64,000 nt of DNA from assembly GCF_023195925.1 (NCBI RefSeq), contig NZ_JALPRE010000020.1:1-64000 (forward strand). Reading direction: 5' to 3'. The notes beneath the pieces are model-generated. The model worked only from the letters and a program-made list of their open reading frames with translations, ran no database searches and had not been told where the DNA came from. This document shows, in pieces, positions 52,604 through 60,819 of this stretch. The position numbers were made by a program, and so were the translations under genes. The DNA comes from Aquimarina acroporae. GTDB lineage: Bacteria > Bacteroidota > Bacteroidia > Flavobacteriales > Flavobacteriaceae. The stretch's first letter is position 1. Each line of letters starts with the position of its first letter.

Positions 52604-53749
52604 TTACCATCCAAAATCTTCCTTAATCTTATTTACCTTGTCTAGCATATAATCTTTTGTAAGGAAAGCTACCTCTTCAAGCTGAAATCCATTTTCATAA
52701 GCTCTCATTGCTTTTTTAGGTTCACCGGTTTGTTCATAAAACATACCTAGATAATAATACCCTAACATTTTCTCTGGGTGTTCTTTGTTAGCCAATTTTC
52801 CTAGTGGTTCTAGCTCTTCCCATTTTTGATTTTTTTCGATAGCAGTAGATACGGCTACAAAATCATTAATTCGTATTTGTCGTTTGATACCATAAAGGTT
52901 TTCTGTGGTCTTATACATGTCTACCAAATAGTCATACGTCGATGTTTCTAAAGGTAGCAATACTTCTTTATAGGTCTTTTTGCTTATTGGTCTGTACATT
53001 TCAAAAATGGCTTCTAGTGCTCTAGGAATTCCTCTTCCTACCAAGGTGTAGTGAGAAGATTCATCAAAGTCATCAAAGAAAAAATGGGTATCAGGGTTTT
53101 CTACTCCACTCATTTGATCATTAAAGTCTCTAACCGATTTTTTAATAATTTCTGCATCATTGGTGGCAGTAGCAGTATAATACCATATGTCTGAAGAGCT
53201 ACTTAAAATATTGGTGATACGATCCACCATAGGTGGTGCAAATTCTGGGCTTAAACAAATGTATGCTTGAAATATAGGATTGTCCTTAAAAAGGAAGTAA
53301 TTAATGTAATTGGCCGTATAATCGTGCCCAATAATTATTTTAAGTTGGGCAGTTCTATATGTCTGATCAAGGTGAGGAATTAGTTCTTGCCCTATAAACT
53401 CAAAAAACTGAGCTCCTTTTTGATTTGGTAAATATTCTGCAAGATCATATCTGCAGTCGTCTTCTCTGGTCTTTCTCTGGTTGACACCAACCACGATAGA
53501 TTCTGGCATATCTTCCCAATATGAAAAATAGTCGACATTTCCTGCCACAGGTTCAAAGAGGTAATCTCCATCTAAAACAAGAATTAGTGGATATGTTTTG
53601 TCTACATTCTTTTTATAGTTACGTGGTAGCTGAATTTTGAGTTCCCTGCTTTGATCTAATTTTATAGAACGAAACGATTCATAAATAGCTTGGCTATAAC
53701 CCGAAAAAACAAAAATGCAGGCTATAATTAAAGTTATGCTTTTCTTCAT
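52604..53749 (-). CDS. Alpha/beta-hydrolase-fold protein (esterase D/Fes-like) with altered nucleophile elbow
   Basis: A 381-residue secreted protein: signal peptide MKKSITLIIACIFVFSGYSQ, then a PF00756-like esterase fold (LKIQLPRNYKKNVDKTYPLILVLDGDYLF, SIVVGVNQRKTREDDC) and a C-terminal helical part with a TPR-like unit (MLGYYYLGMFYEQTGEPKKAMRAYENGF). The nucleophile elbow, normally GHSxGG, reads GHDYTA: Asp143 takes the place of the catalytic Ser. The downstream His (in ESSHYTLV) is kept. Unless the Asp acts as a nucleophile, as in haloalkane dehalogenases, it is unlikely to be an ordinary esterase. It closes the panC/panD/flippase run on the minus strand. Confidence 0.82.
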   Translation of the reverse strand: MKKSITLIIACIFVFSGYSQAIYESFRSIKLDQSRELKIQLPRNYKKNVDKTYPLILVLDGDYLFEPVAGNVDYFSYWEDMPESIVVGVNQRKTREDDCRYDLAEYLPNQKGAQFFEFIGQELIPHLDQTYRTAQLKIIIGHDYTANYINYFLFKDNPIFQAYICLSPEFAPPMVDRITNILSSSSDIWYYTATATNDAEIIKKSVRDFNDQMSGVENPDTHFFFDDFDESSHYTLVGRGIPRALEAIFEMYRPISKKTYKEVLLPLETSTYDYLVDMYKTTENLYGIKRQIRINDFVAVSTAIEKNQKWEELEPLGKLANKEHPEKMLGYYYLGMFYEQTGEPKKAMRAYENGFQLEEVAFLTKDYMLDKVNKIKEDFGW

Positions 53750-53797
53750 AAGTAATTAAGATTTAGGTTAAGCTAGGGACAATATATAAAAATTTAG

Positions 53798-54769
53798 TTA
53801 TTTCTCCCGGTTTACAATAGGCAGAAACAAAAAGGATAACGCACCTATAACTATGTTTATTGCGGTTTGGGAGCCCCAAAGTATCCATCCAAAAGCTTCG
53901 CCATCACTTTTTTCAAAGCCAAAAAACACAAAAACAGCACCTACAACTATTGGAAAAGGTAAGATTCCAATACCTCCATTGGTGGTTGACATCGAAAAAG
54001 AGCCAACTACAAATGCTACTAGAATTACACCAATAGATGCGCTACTAAGGTTCGGAACAGCAAATTTTATTACATAAAACATGAGTACGTAAAGAAACCA
54101 GATTAAAAAAGTATGAAAGAGGAATGCCCATTTTTGTTTCATGGTAAAGATGCTCTTCATACCTTCCCATAGTCCCAGGCCGAAGTTTCTAATTTTTATT
54201 ATAAATCTATTTGATGATTTTTTCAATATCATTAAGCCAATATATCCTATGATTATTAGACCCATTAATATTCCTAAAGTGTAAATAGGGTTAATGTTCT
54301 TTTCATCCAAAAAGTTCATTAAATATTCGGTCTGAAGAATTCCTGCCAAAGATGTGACTAGAACGAGCATGATTAAATCAGTAATTCTTTCAGATACTAT
54401 AGTTCCAAAAACTTTTTCAAATGGTATTTTTTCGTAGGTAGAAGTGGTTACTCCTCGTAGTACTTCACCCGATCTGGGAATGCCAAGATTGGCTAAGTAG
54501 CCTATCATGACCGCCATAAAGTTATTGTAGAGTTTTGGCTTATATCCAAGAGGGTTTAACATAAATTTCCAGCGATATGCTCTGGAGAGATGAGAAGCAA
54601 TTCCCAAAATGAGAGAGAGGGTTACCCACATTGGGTCTGCATTAACAATACTATTAAGTAGCTCTTGTCTGTATTCTGGAGTCGCAGAACTCAGGAAGTA
54701 CCAAATTAAAAAAACTCCCAAGCCAATTGGGAGTATTATTTTAAGAAGTTTTATAAGTTTTTGATTCAC
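53798..54769 (-). CDS. Lysylphosphatidylglycerol synthase TM region/UPF0104-like membrane protein
   Basis: A 323-residue integral membrane protein with about eight hydrophobic helices. Family blocks: SHLSRAYRWKFML, NNFMAVMIGYLANLGIPRSGEVLRG, VFGTIVSERITDLIML, and the C-terminal STTNGGIGILPFPIVVG. These match the transmembrane part of MprF-like proteins and the flippase-like UPF0104 family; the soluble aminoacyl-transferase domain of MprF is absent. It starts 2 bases after the panD stop. Probably lipid transport across the inner membrane, exact substrate unknown. Confidence 0.88.
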   Translation of the reverse strand: MNQKLIKLLKIILPIGLGVFLIWYFLSSATPEYRQELLNSIVNADPMWVTLSLILGIASHLSRAYRWKFMLNPLGYKPKLYNNFMAVMIGYLANLGIPRSGEVLRGVTTSTYEKIPFEKVFGTIVSERITDLIMLVLVTSLAGILQTEYLMNFLDEKNINPIYTLGILMGLIIIGYIGLMILKKSSNRFIIKIRNFGLGLWEGMKSIFTMKQKWAFLFHTFLIWFLYVLMFYVIKFAVPNLSSASIGVILVAFVVGSFSMSTTNGGIGILPFPIVVGAVFVFFGFEKSDGEAFGWILWGSQTAINIVIGALSFLFLPIVNREK

Positions 54770-54771
54770 TG

Positions 54772-55122
54772 TTACTTTAGCAAATTGTTTTCCTCATTTG
54801 GGAAAAGAAGTTTTGGTTTAAAGTTTTTGGCATCTTCAATATCCATCATTGCATAAGTGATAAGAATAAGCACGTCACCTTTTGCTACCTTTCTGGCTGC
54901 TGCTCCATTAAGGGTAATTTCACCGCTGTTTCTTGGTCCCGGAATGGCATAAGTTTCTAGGCGTTCTCCATTATTATTGTTAACGATCTGCACTTTTTCT
55001 CCTTCAATAATATTAGCAGCATCCATAAGATCTTGATCAATGGTAATACTTCCAATATAGTTTAAGTCTGCACCGGTAACTTTAACCCGATGAATTTTTG
55101 ATTTTACTACGTGTACAAGCAT
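54772..55122 (-). CDS. panD: Aspartate 1-decarboxylase precursor
   Basis: Makes beta-alanine for pantothenate from aspartate. The 116-residue precursor contains the self-cleavage site YIGSITID (Gly24-Ser25, where the serine becomes the pyruvoyl group) and the active-site tyrosine/arginine blocks (MLVHVVKSKIHRVKVTGADLNY, NGERLETYAIPG). It lies between panC (19 bases) and the membrane protein gene (2 bases), so pantothenate genes and the flippase-like gene share a transcript. Confidence 0.97.
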   Translation of the reverse strand: MLVHVVKSKIHRVKVTGADLNYIGSITIDQDLMDAANIIEGEKVQIVNNNNGERLETYAIPGPRNSGEITLNGAAARKVAKGDVLILITYAMMDIEDAKNFKPKLLFPNEENNLLK

Positions 55123-55141
55123 GTTACAAAGTTAGTTATTT

Positions 55142-55990
55142 TTAGTTTAGGGCAATGTTATCTATTAGTCTAATTTTACCAGCAAATACGGCGATAAATG
55201 CTCGGTATTTAGTGTCGTTCTGTTTTTGAGTGATAGATCTTAGATCAGAAACCTTTGCAATCTCAAAATATTCTAGCTCGAGTTCTTTGTTATTTTCAAA
55301 TTGTTGAGAAACCCACTCGTTTAATTCTATAACATTTTTTATGCCAAAGTCTTTGTGTACTCGTTTTAACACTTTGTATATCAGGGGAGAAGCTTGTAGC
55401 TGATCTTTGTTTAGCCTTTTGTTTCTAGAACTTAATGCTAATCCGCTTGCTTCCCTAAAGATAGGACAGCCTATAATTTCAACTGTCATTTTTTCAATTT
55501 CAACAAGTTTCTTTACAATTTGAAGTTGTTGAAAGTCTTTTTCTCCAAAATATGCCCTGGTTGGAGATACTATAGTAAAGAAATGTTTTAAAACAGTGCC
55601 TACACCATCAAAATGGCCTGGACGGTATTTTCCTTCCATTTCATTTTCTATTCCGCCAAAGTCATAAGAAATCGAATTCATGTGATCTCCATAAACTTCA
55701 ACAGGACTGGGTGCAAATACGATAATATCTTCAGATAATTTTGATAAAAGCTCAACATCGGCCTCTAAAGTTCGAGGGTAATTTACCAAATCTTCACTGT
55801 TATTGAATTGCGTAGGATTAACAAAAATACTCACCACAGCTACATCATTTTCTTGAATTGCTCTTTCAACCAAAGCAAGATGACCTTGGTGTAAAGCTCC
55901 CATTGTAGGGACAAACCCAATGGTTTTTCCTTGTTTTTTTAAGGTTGCAACATTGTGTTTTATGTCTAGTCTTTTTTCGTGTACCTGCAT
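55142..55990 (-). CDS. panC: Pantothenate synthetase (pantoate--beta-alanine ligase)
   Basis: Joins pantoate and beta-alanine using ATP. 282 residues from ATG 55990 (MQVHEKRLDIKHN); the frame open to 56074 adds a leader with no match. The HIGH-like motif GALHQGHLALV follows GFVPTM. The pantoate pocket VSIFVNPTQFNNSEDLVNYPRTLEAD, YFGEKDFQQLQIV and the KMSKS-like ALSSRNKRL are all present. It is upstream of panD and read away from the GT5-like gene; the divergent region carries mirrored -7 elements. Confidence 0.96.
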   Translation of the reverse strand: MQVHEKRLDIKHNVATLKKQGKTIGFVPTMGALHQGHLALVERAIQENDVAVVSIFVNPTQFNNSEDLVNYPRTLEADVELLSKLSEDIIVFAPSPVEVYGDHMNSISYDFGGIENEMEGKYRPGHFDGVGTVLKHFFTIVSPTRAYFGEKDFQQLQIVKKLVEIEKMTVEIIGCPIFREASGLALSSRNKRLNKDQLQASPLIYKVLKRVHKDFGIKNVIELNEWVSQQFENNKELELEYFEIAKVSDLRSITQKQNDTKYRAFIAVFAGKIRLIDNIALN

Positions 55991-56012
55991 TGTGCTGAAA
56001 CTTAAAGGCGTG

Positions 56013-56067
56013 CAAAAATAAGATATTACTGGCAGACTGCATAAATTTTCGTAATTTTGCAAAATTA
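56013..56067. promoter_or_regulatory. Divergent -7 elements between panC and the GT5-like gene
   Basis: The perfect palindrome TAATTTTGCAAAATTA (56052-56067) is TAnnTTTG on the plus strand joined to TAnnTTTG on the minus strand. A second perfect -7 element for panC, TATTTTTG on the minus strand (56020-56013), is closer to its start. Clear -33 TTTG boxes are not seen for any of the three. Confidence 0.5.
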
Positions 56068-56101
56068 ATTCCAAAAGGAGGACGATAAAAGTATCGATTA
56101 T

Positions 56102-56911
56102 ATGAAAGATAAGAGGATATTGTACGTATCATCAGAAGTAATACCTTACCTGCCAGAGACCGAAATCTCATCAATGTCTTTTGAGGCACCAAGAATGGTC
56201 AACAACAAAGGAGGTCAAATTAGAATTTTTATGCCCAGATATGGCAATATCAATGAAAGAAGGCATCAATTGCATGAAGTAATTCGTCTTTCGGGAATGA
56301 ATTTGGTAATTAATGATTTAGATATGCCGCTAATCATTAAAGTTGCTTCTATTCCAAAAGAGCGCATGCAGGTGTATTTCATCGATAATGAAGACTATTT
56401 TAAAAGAAAGGCTACATTGACAGACGAGGACGGAAATTTATTTCCAGACAATGATGAAAGAGCAATCTTCTTTGCAAAAGGTGTAATTGAAACAGTAAAA
56501 AAATTGAACTGGTCACCAGATGTTATTCATGTTCATGGATGGTTGGCTTCTCTTTTACCACTGTATTTGAAACATTATTATGCAAATGAGCCGCTTTTTG
56601 GCCATAGTAAAATAGTTACTTCTGTATACAATCATGGATATGATGGTACTTTAGACAATGCTATGATGGAAAAGGTGAAGTTTGATGGAATAGCCGAAGA
56701 AAAAATTAGTGTTCTAGCATCACCGACCTACGACAATTTGATGAAAGTAGCAATAGATAACTCTGATGCTATTATCGTGGGATCTGAAAGTATTTCTGAT
56801 GAATTATCTGAGCATTTAAAGAATGTAGACCAACCAGTTTTAGAATATAAAAACCCAGATGAATTTGCAGATGCTTACGAAGCCTTCTATCAAACAGAGG
56901 TGCTGGTGTAA
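56102..56911 (+). CDS. GT5-like protein corresponding to the N-terminal half of glycogen synthase
   Basis: A 269-residue protein resembling the N-terminal Rossmann half of GT5 glycogen/starch synthase: KRILYVSSEVIPYLPETEISSMSFEAPRMVNNKGGQIRIFMPRYGNI, MQVYFIDNEDYF, FFAKGVIETVKKLNWSPDVIHVHGWLASLLP. The usual enzyme is about 480 residues, with a second Rossmann half that binds ADP-glucose. That half is absent here, and the frame closes naturally just before the next gene (17 bases). Half-size GT5-like proteins in this gene neighbourhood are common in Bacteroidota, so it is probably a stable form, not a fragment. Whether it makes glycogen is doubtful. AGGAGG at 56075-56080 lies 21 bases upstream, with a hairpin between it and the ATG. 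Confidence 0.85.
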   Translation: MKDKRILYVSSEVIPYLPETEISSMSFEAPRMVNNKGGQIRIFMPRYGNINERRHQLHEVIRLSGMNLVINDLDMPLIIKVASIPKERMQVYFIDNEDYFKRKATLTDEDGNLFPDNDERAIFFAKGVIETVKKLNWSPDVIHVHGWLASLLPLYLKHYYANEPLFGHSKIVTSVYNHGYDGTLDNAMMEKVKFDGIAEEKISVLASPTYDNLMKVAIDNSDAIIVGSESISDELSEHLKNVDQPVLEYKNPDEFADAYEAFYQTEVLV

Positions 56912-56928
56912 GTACAAATGAATTATTT

Positions 56929-58602
56929 ATGAATTTGAAAAACGTATTGATTAAAATTATGGCTATAGTAGCTATAATTTTTACTTTTTTATCCTGTGAT
57001 GATGATTTCAATTCGGTTGGTAGCGAAATTATAGGAGATGTTAATTTTGAAGATCTTGAGTATGCAGCTATTCCAGTAGCATATACTCAAAAATTTGAGA
57101 GAGTACAAACATTAGGTTTGTCGTCTAACTTGCTTGGGGTTTATAACGATCCCGTTTATGGGCAATCTGTATATAGCGTTTTGTCGCAAGTACAATTAGA
57201 AAGAGATGATCCTACTTTTGGTGATAATGCAAGAATGGACAGTGTAGTATTAAACATACCATATTTTAGTTCGATTACAGCAACAGAGACTAATGATGCT
57301 GGAGAAACCATTACCACTTATGAGCTAGATTCTTTATATGGTAATCAACCATTCAGATTATCGATTTATAAATCAAACTACTTTTTAAGAGATTTCGATC
57401 CTGAGTCAAGTGATAGACAACAATATTTTTCAGATGATATAGCAACTATTGATGCTAATTTTGAAACTCAATTAAGAGAAGTTCCTTTATATACTAATGA
57501 TGCGTTTATTCCTTCCCCTCTGGAAATAGAATTAGAAGGTCCAGACGGTAATGATGAAGGAACAGAGCCAGATATTACTAGAATTGCTCCTGCATTTAGA
57601 ATAAAACTTGATAATGACTTCTTTACTACTCAAATTTTAGATAAAGAAGGAGCTCCAGAACTAAGTAATGCCAATAACTTTAGAAATTATTTTAGAGGAA
57701 TTTATTTCATGGTAGAGCCGGTAAATGGCAATGGTAGTATGTTTAGGTTCGATATGTCTAGAGCAGATATTACATTGTTTTATACATTTGACCGAGAAGA
57801 TACTTCAGATTCTAATGGGGATGGAAGTACAACTGATATTATTGAAGACCAGTCAACATTAAGGTTAACTTTTGGTAATAATGTTATTAATGGTATCGAG
57901 ACCGACTTAAACGCAACGATAGCCAATGAGGTAATGACTGCCAATCAAGATAGAATTGCGGGAGAAGAAAACTTATACCTTAAAGGAGGAGATGGTTCTT
58001 ATGCAATAATCGATTTGTTTGGAGGTACTGTGACGAACGAAAATGGCGAAGAAGAAAATGAGTTAGCTTTTTTACAGCGACAAAATTGGTTGGTCAATGA
58101 TGCTACTTTAAAATTTTATATCAATCAGGATATGGTAACTTCTGGTGAAACCGAACCAGAAAGAGTATATATATTTAATCTCGATACAGGTGAAGTACTT
58201 ATAGATTATCGTGCAGACGCAAGTGCTAATTTAGATAGTCCTTTATTTTCTGTTATAGACCACCTGGGAAGAATCTCCAGAGACTCAGACGATCAAGGAG
58301 AATTTTATGAGATAGGAATCACTCAACATATAATAAATGTTCTAAACGGTGATATCGAGAATGCTAAGTTAGGATTAGCGGTATCTCAAAATGTAAATAT
58401 TATTACAAACGCAGATGGTTTTGCATTTGTACGAACAGATGACACTGATCCCAACAGTGATATTGTCTTAGGAGAAAGAATATCCCCCCTTTCATCAATA
58501 GTTTCCCATGAAGGAACAGTTCTTTACGGTAATACCGAAGCTGTTCCCGAATCAAAACGTTTAAAACTAGATATTTTTTATACCGAATCAAAAAACAACT
58601 AA
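56929..58602 (+). CDS. DUF4270 domain-containing lipoprotein
   Basis: A 557-residue outer-membrane-type lipoprotein: the signal MNLKNVLIKIMAIVAIIFTFLSC puts Cys23 ahead of an acidic DDDFNSVGSEI stretch. The mature part carries the DUF4270 features near the N terminus (IPVAYTQKFERVQTLGLSSNLLGVYNDPVYGQSVYSVLSQVQL, DSVVLNIPYFS) and a long beta-rich body (TSDSNGDGSTTD calcium-like loop; NDATLKFYINQDMV). The function is unknown; its steady neighbours are the GT5-like gene upstream (17 bases) and glmS downstream (12 bases), which suggests a link to envelope sugar supply, but this is inference. Confidence 0.88.
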   Translation: MNLKNVLIKIMAIVAIIFTFLSCDDDFNSVGSEIIGDVNFEDLEYAAIPVAYTQKFERVQTLGLSSNLLGVYNDPVYGQSVYSVLSQVQLERDDPTFGDNARMDSVVLNIPYFSSITATETNDAGETITTYELDSLYGNQPFRLSIYKSNYFLRDFDPESSDRQQYFSDDIATIDANFETQLREVPLYTNDAFIPSPLEIELEGPDGNDEGTEPDITRIAPAFRIKLDNDFFTTQILDKEGAPELSNANNFRNYFRGIYFMVEPVNGNGSMFRFDMSRADITLFYTFDREDTSDSNGDGSTTDIIEDQSTLRLTFGNNVINGIETDLNATIANEVMTANQDRIAGEENLYLKGGDGSYAIIDLFGGTVTNENGEEENELAFLQRQNWLVNDATLKFYINQDMVTSGETEPERVYIFNLDTGEVLIDYRADASANLDSPLFSVIDHLGRISRDSDDQGEFYEIGITQHIINVLNGDIENAKLGLAVSQNVNIITNADGFAFVRTDDTDPNSDIVLGERISPLSSIVSHEGTVLYGNTEAVPESKRLKLDIFYTESKNN

Positions 58603-58614
58603 AAAACTTAAATC

Positions 58615-60462
58615 ATGTGTGGAATCGTAGGTTATATAGGTCATAGGGAGGCTTATCCAATCGTTCTAAAAGGATTAAAAAGACTCGAGTACAGGGGGTA
58701 CGACTCGGCAGGAATTGCCCTTTACGATGGTAACGAAATTAAATTGTCGAAGACCAAAGGTAAGGTAGTAGATCTTGAGGAACGAGTAGAAAAAGAAATT
58801 TCAACAAACGGAAGCATAGGAATTGGTCATACCAGATGGGCTACTCATGGGGTGCCAAATGACGTAAATTCTCATCCTCATTACTCTAATTCTGGAAATT
58901 TAGTGATTATTCATAATGGAATTATAGAAAACTATGAATCTCTAAGAAAAGAATTGTTAAATCGAGGGTATTCCTTTAATTCAGAAACTGATACAGAGGT
59001 ATTGGTTAATCTAATTGAGGATGTAAAGACCAAAGAGAATGTAAAACTTGGTAAGGCTGTGCAAATGGCTTTGAACCAAACTGTAGGAGCATACGCAATT
59101 GCGGTTTTTGATAAGCAAAAACCAGACGAAATTGTTGTAGCACGATTAGGGAGCCCTTTGGCAATCGGTGTTGGTGAAGATGAGTTTTTTATCGCTTCAG
59201 ATGCCTCTCCTTTTATAGAGTACACAAACAATGCAATCTATCTTGAAGATGGAGAAATGGCCATTGTAAGAAGAAACAAAGGGGTGAAGATTCGTAAAAT
59301 ACATGACGATAGTTTAGTAGATCCCTATTTGCAAGAACTACAAATTAATCTTGAGCAAATCGAAAAAGGAGGTTATGACCATTTTATGCTTAAGGAAATA
59401 TATGAGCAACCAAGTGCGATAAGTGATACCTATAGAGGTAGAATGCTTGTGTCAGATGGGATTATTAAAATGGCGGGGATCGATGATAATCTGGCTAAAC
59501 TTTTAAATGCAAAACGTATTTTAATTATTGCCTGTGGAACATCATGGCATGCTGGTTTGGTTGCCGAATATATTTTTGAAGAATTAGTTCGAATTCCGGT
59601 TGAGGTTGAATATGCTTCAGAGTTTAGATATCGTAACCCTGTAATACATCAGGATGATGTGGTAATTGCAATCTCTCAAAGTGGAGAAACTGCCGATACT
59701 ATGGCTGCGATCAAATTGGCAAAGGAAAAAGGAGCATTTGTTTTTGGTGTATGTAATGTAGTAGGGTCTTCAATTTCAAGAGAAACACATGCCGGAGCAT
59801 ATACACATGCAGGTCCTGAAATTGGGGTAGCATCAACAAAAGCGTTTACTACACAAATTACTATTCTTTCTTTAATAGCATTAAAGCTTGCAGAGCGAAA
59901 AGGAACTATATCAAATAGCGACTTCTTCTATTATTTACAGGAATTAGAAAGAATTCCGGAGAAAGTTAAAAAAGCGCTAGAGTCTAATGATCATATTCAG
60001 CATATTGCCGATACATATAAGGATGCTAAAAACTTCTTGTATTTGGGTAGAGGATATAATTTCCCTGTTGCGTTGGAAGGAGCATTAAAACTTAAAGAGA
60101 TTTCTTATATCCATGCAGAAGGATATCCTGCTGCAGAAATGAAACATGGTCCTATTGCACTTATTGATGAGCAAATGCCAGTTGTAGTTATTGCAACCAA
60201 GAAAGGACATTATGAAAAGGTGGTTAGTAATATTCAGGAAATCAAATCTAGAAAAGGTAAAATCATTGGTATAGTTACCGAAGGTGATGTGACTGTTAAA
60301 GAATTGGCAGATCATGTTATTGAGATACCTGAAACAATAGAGTTTTTAACTCCATTACTTACTACAATTCCATTGCAGTTGTTATCATACCATATTGCGG
60401 TAATGCTTGGTAAAGATGTAGATCAACCAAGAAATTTAGCTAAATCTGTAACAGTAGAATAA
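58615..60462 (+). CDS. glmS: Glutamine--fructose-6-phosphate aminotransferase
   Basis: Makes glucosamine 6-phosphate, the first step to UDP-GlcNAc for cell wall and lipopolysaccharide. 615 residues. The N-terminal glutaminase half begins MCGIVGYIG (Cys2 is the nucleophile after Met removal) with RLEYRGYDSAGIA, GHTRWATHG and HPH; two C-terminal SIS domains follow (RILIIACGTSWHAGLVAEY, AISQSGETADTMAA; FLYLGRGYNFPVALEGALKLKEISYIHAEGYPAAEMKHGPIALI), ending in the conserved DQPRNLAKSVTVE. It ends the transcript with the GT5-like and DUF4270 genes; a strong hairpin terminator follows. No glmS ribozyme-like region is visible upstream. Confidence 0.97.
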   Translation: MCGIVGYIGHREAYPIVLKGLKRLEYRGYDSAGIALYDGNEIKLSKTKGKVVDLEERVEKEISTNGSIGIGHTRWATHGVPNDVNSHPHYSNSGNLVIIHNGIIENYESLRKELLNRGYSFNSETDTEVLVNLIEDVKTKENVKLGKAVQMALNQTVGAYAIAVFDKQKPDEIVVARLGSPLAIGVGEDEFFIASDASPFIEYTNNAIYLEDGEMAIVRRNKGVKIRKIHDDSLVDPYLQELQINLEQIEKGGYDHFMLKEIYEQPSAISDTYRGRMLVSDGIIKMAGIDDNLAKLLNAKRILIIACGTSWHAGLVAEYIFEELVRIPVEVEYASEFRYRNPVIHQDDVVIAISQSGETADTMAAIKLAKEKGAFVFGVCNVVGSSISRETHAGAYTHAGPEIGVASTKAFTTQITILSLIALKLAERKGTISNSDFFYYLQELERIPEKVKKALESNDHIQHIADTYKDAKNFLYLGRGYNFPVALEGALKLKEISYIHAEGYPAAEMKHGPIALIDEQMPVVVIATKKGHYEKVVSNIQEIKSRKGKIIGIVTEGDVTVKELADHVIEIPETIEFLTPLLTTIPLQLLSYHIAVMLGKDVDQPRNLAKSVTVE

Positions 60463-60484
60463 GGCATATTTATTTAATAATCGC

Positions 60485-60519
60485 AAAAGCCAGCTTATTT
60501 GAGCTGGCTTTTTTTATAA
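60485..60519 (+). terminator. Terminator of the GT5-like/DUF4270/glmS transcript
   Basis: AAAAGCCAGCT (60485-60495) pairs with AGCTGGCTTTT (60502-60512) around TATTTG, followed by further T, 22 bases past the glmS stop. Confidence 0.9.
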
Positions 60520-60713
60520 CATTCAATGGTTCAAGGTATTGAATATCTATTGTTATGGTTATACCTGTCTTAATTATTTTTAGTAGTTTTATGTATATCT
60601 ACATTTCGTCATTGCATTACGTTCAACTTTACCCCAAAAACACGTTTTTTTAACAAATTATTGATTTTCAGGGTCGTTAAACAACATTTTTTCACGATAA
60701 AACGCACTTTTTC
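60520..60713. other. AT-rich upstream region of a TonB receptor gene
   Basis: About 190 bases between the glmS terminator and the receptor promoter. I see no gene, repeat or clear operator in it; with the promoter and leader behind it, the gap to the next gene totals 357 bases. Confidence 0.5.
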
Positions 60714-60743
60714 TTTGTTTTTTGCGAAAAAAGTGTAGTTTTG
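60714..60743 (+). promoter_or_regulatory. Clear Bacteroidota promoter of the TonB receptor gene
   Basis: TTTG at 60714-60717, an 18-base spacer and TAGTTTTG at 60736-60743 form a perfect match to both elements. The predicted transcript start is near 60748, giving a leader of about 70 bases before the ATG at 60820. Confidence 0.7.
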
Positions 60744-60762
60744 CATCCCAAATATTAAAGAT

Positions 60763-60782
60763 TTCTTATGCGTGCATAAGAA
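60763..60782 (+). promoter_or_regulatory. Inverted repeat in the receptor gene leader
   Basis: TTCTTATGC (60763-60771) and GCATAAGAA (60774-60782) form a perfect 9-bp stem around GT, about 15 bases after the predicted transcript start. It may be an RNA hairpin stabilising the mRNA or a regulator site. Confidence 0.5.
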
Positions 60783-60819
60783 GAATCAACTTAATTATAT
60801 ATAAACTACAAATCTACTT

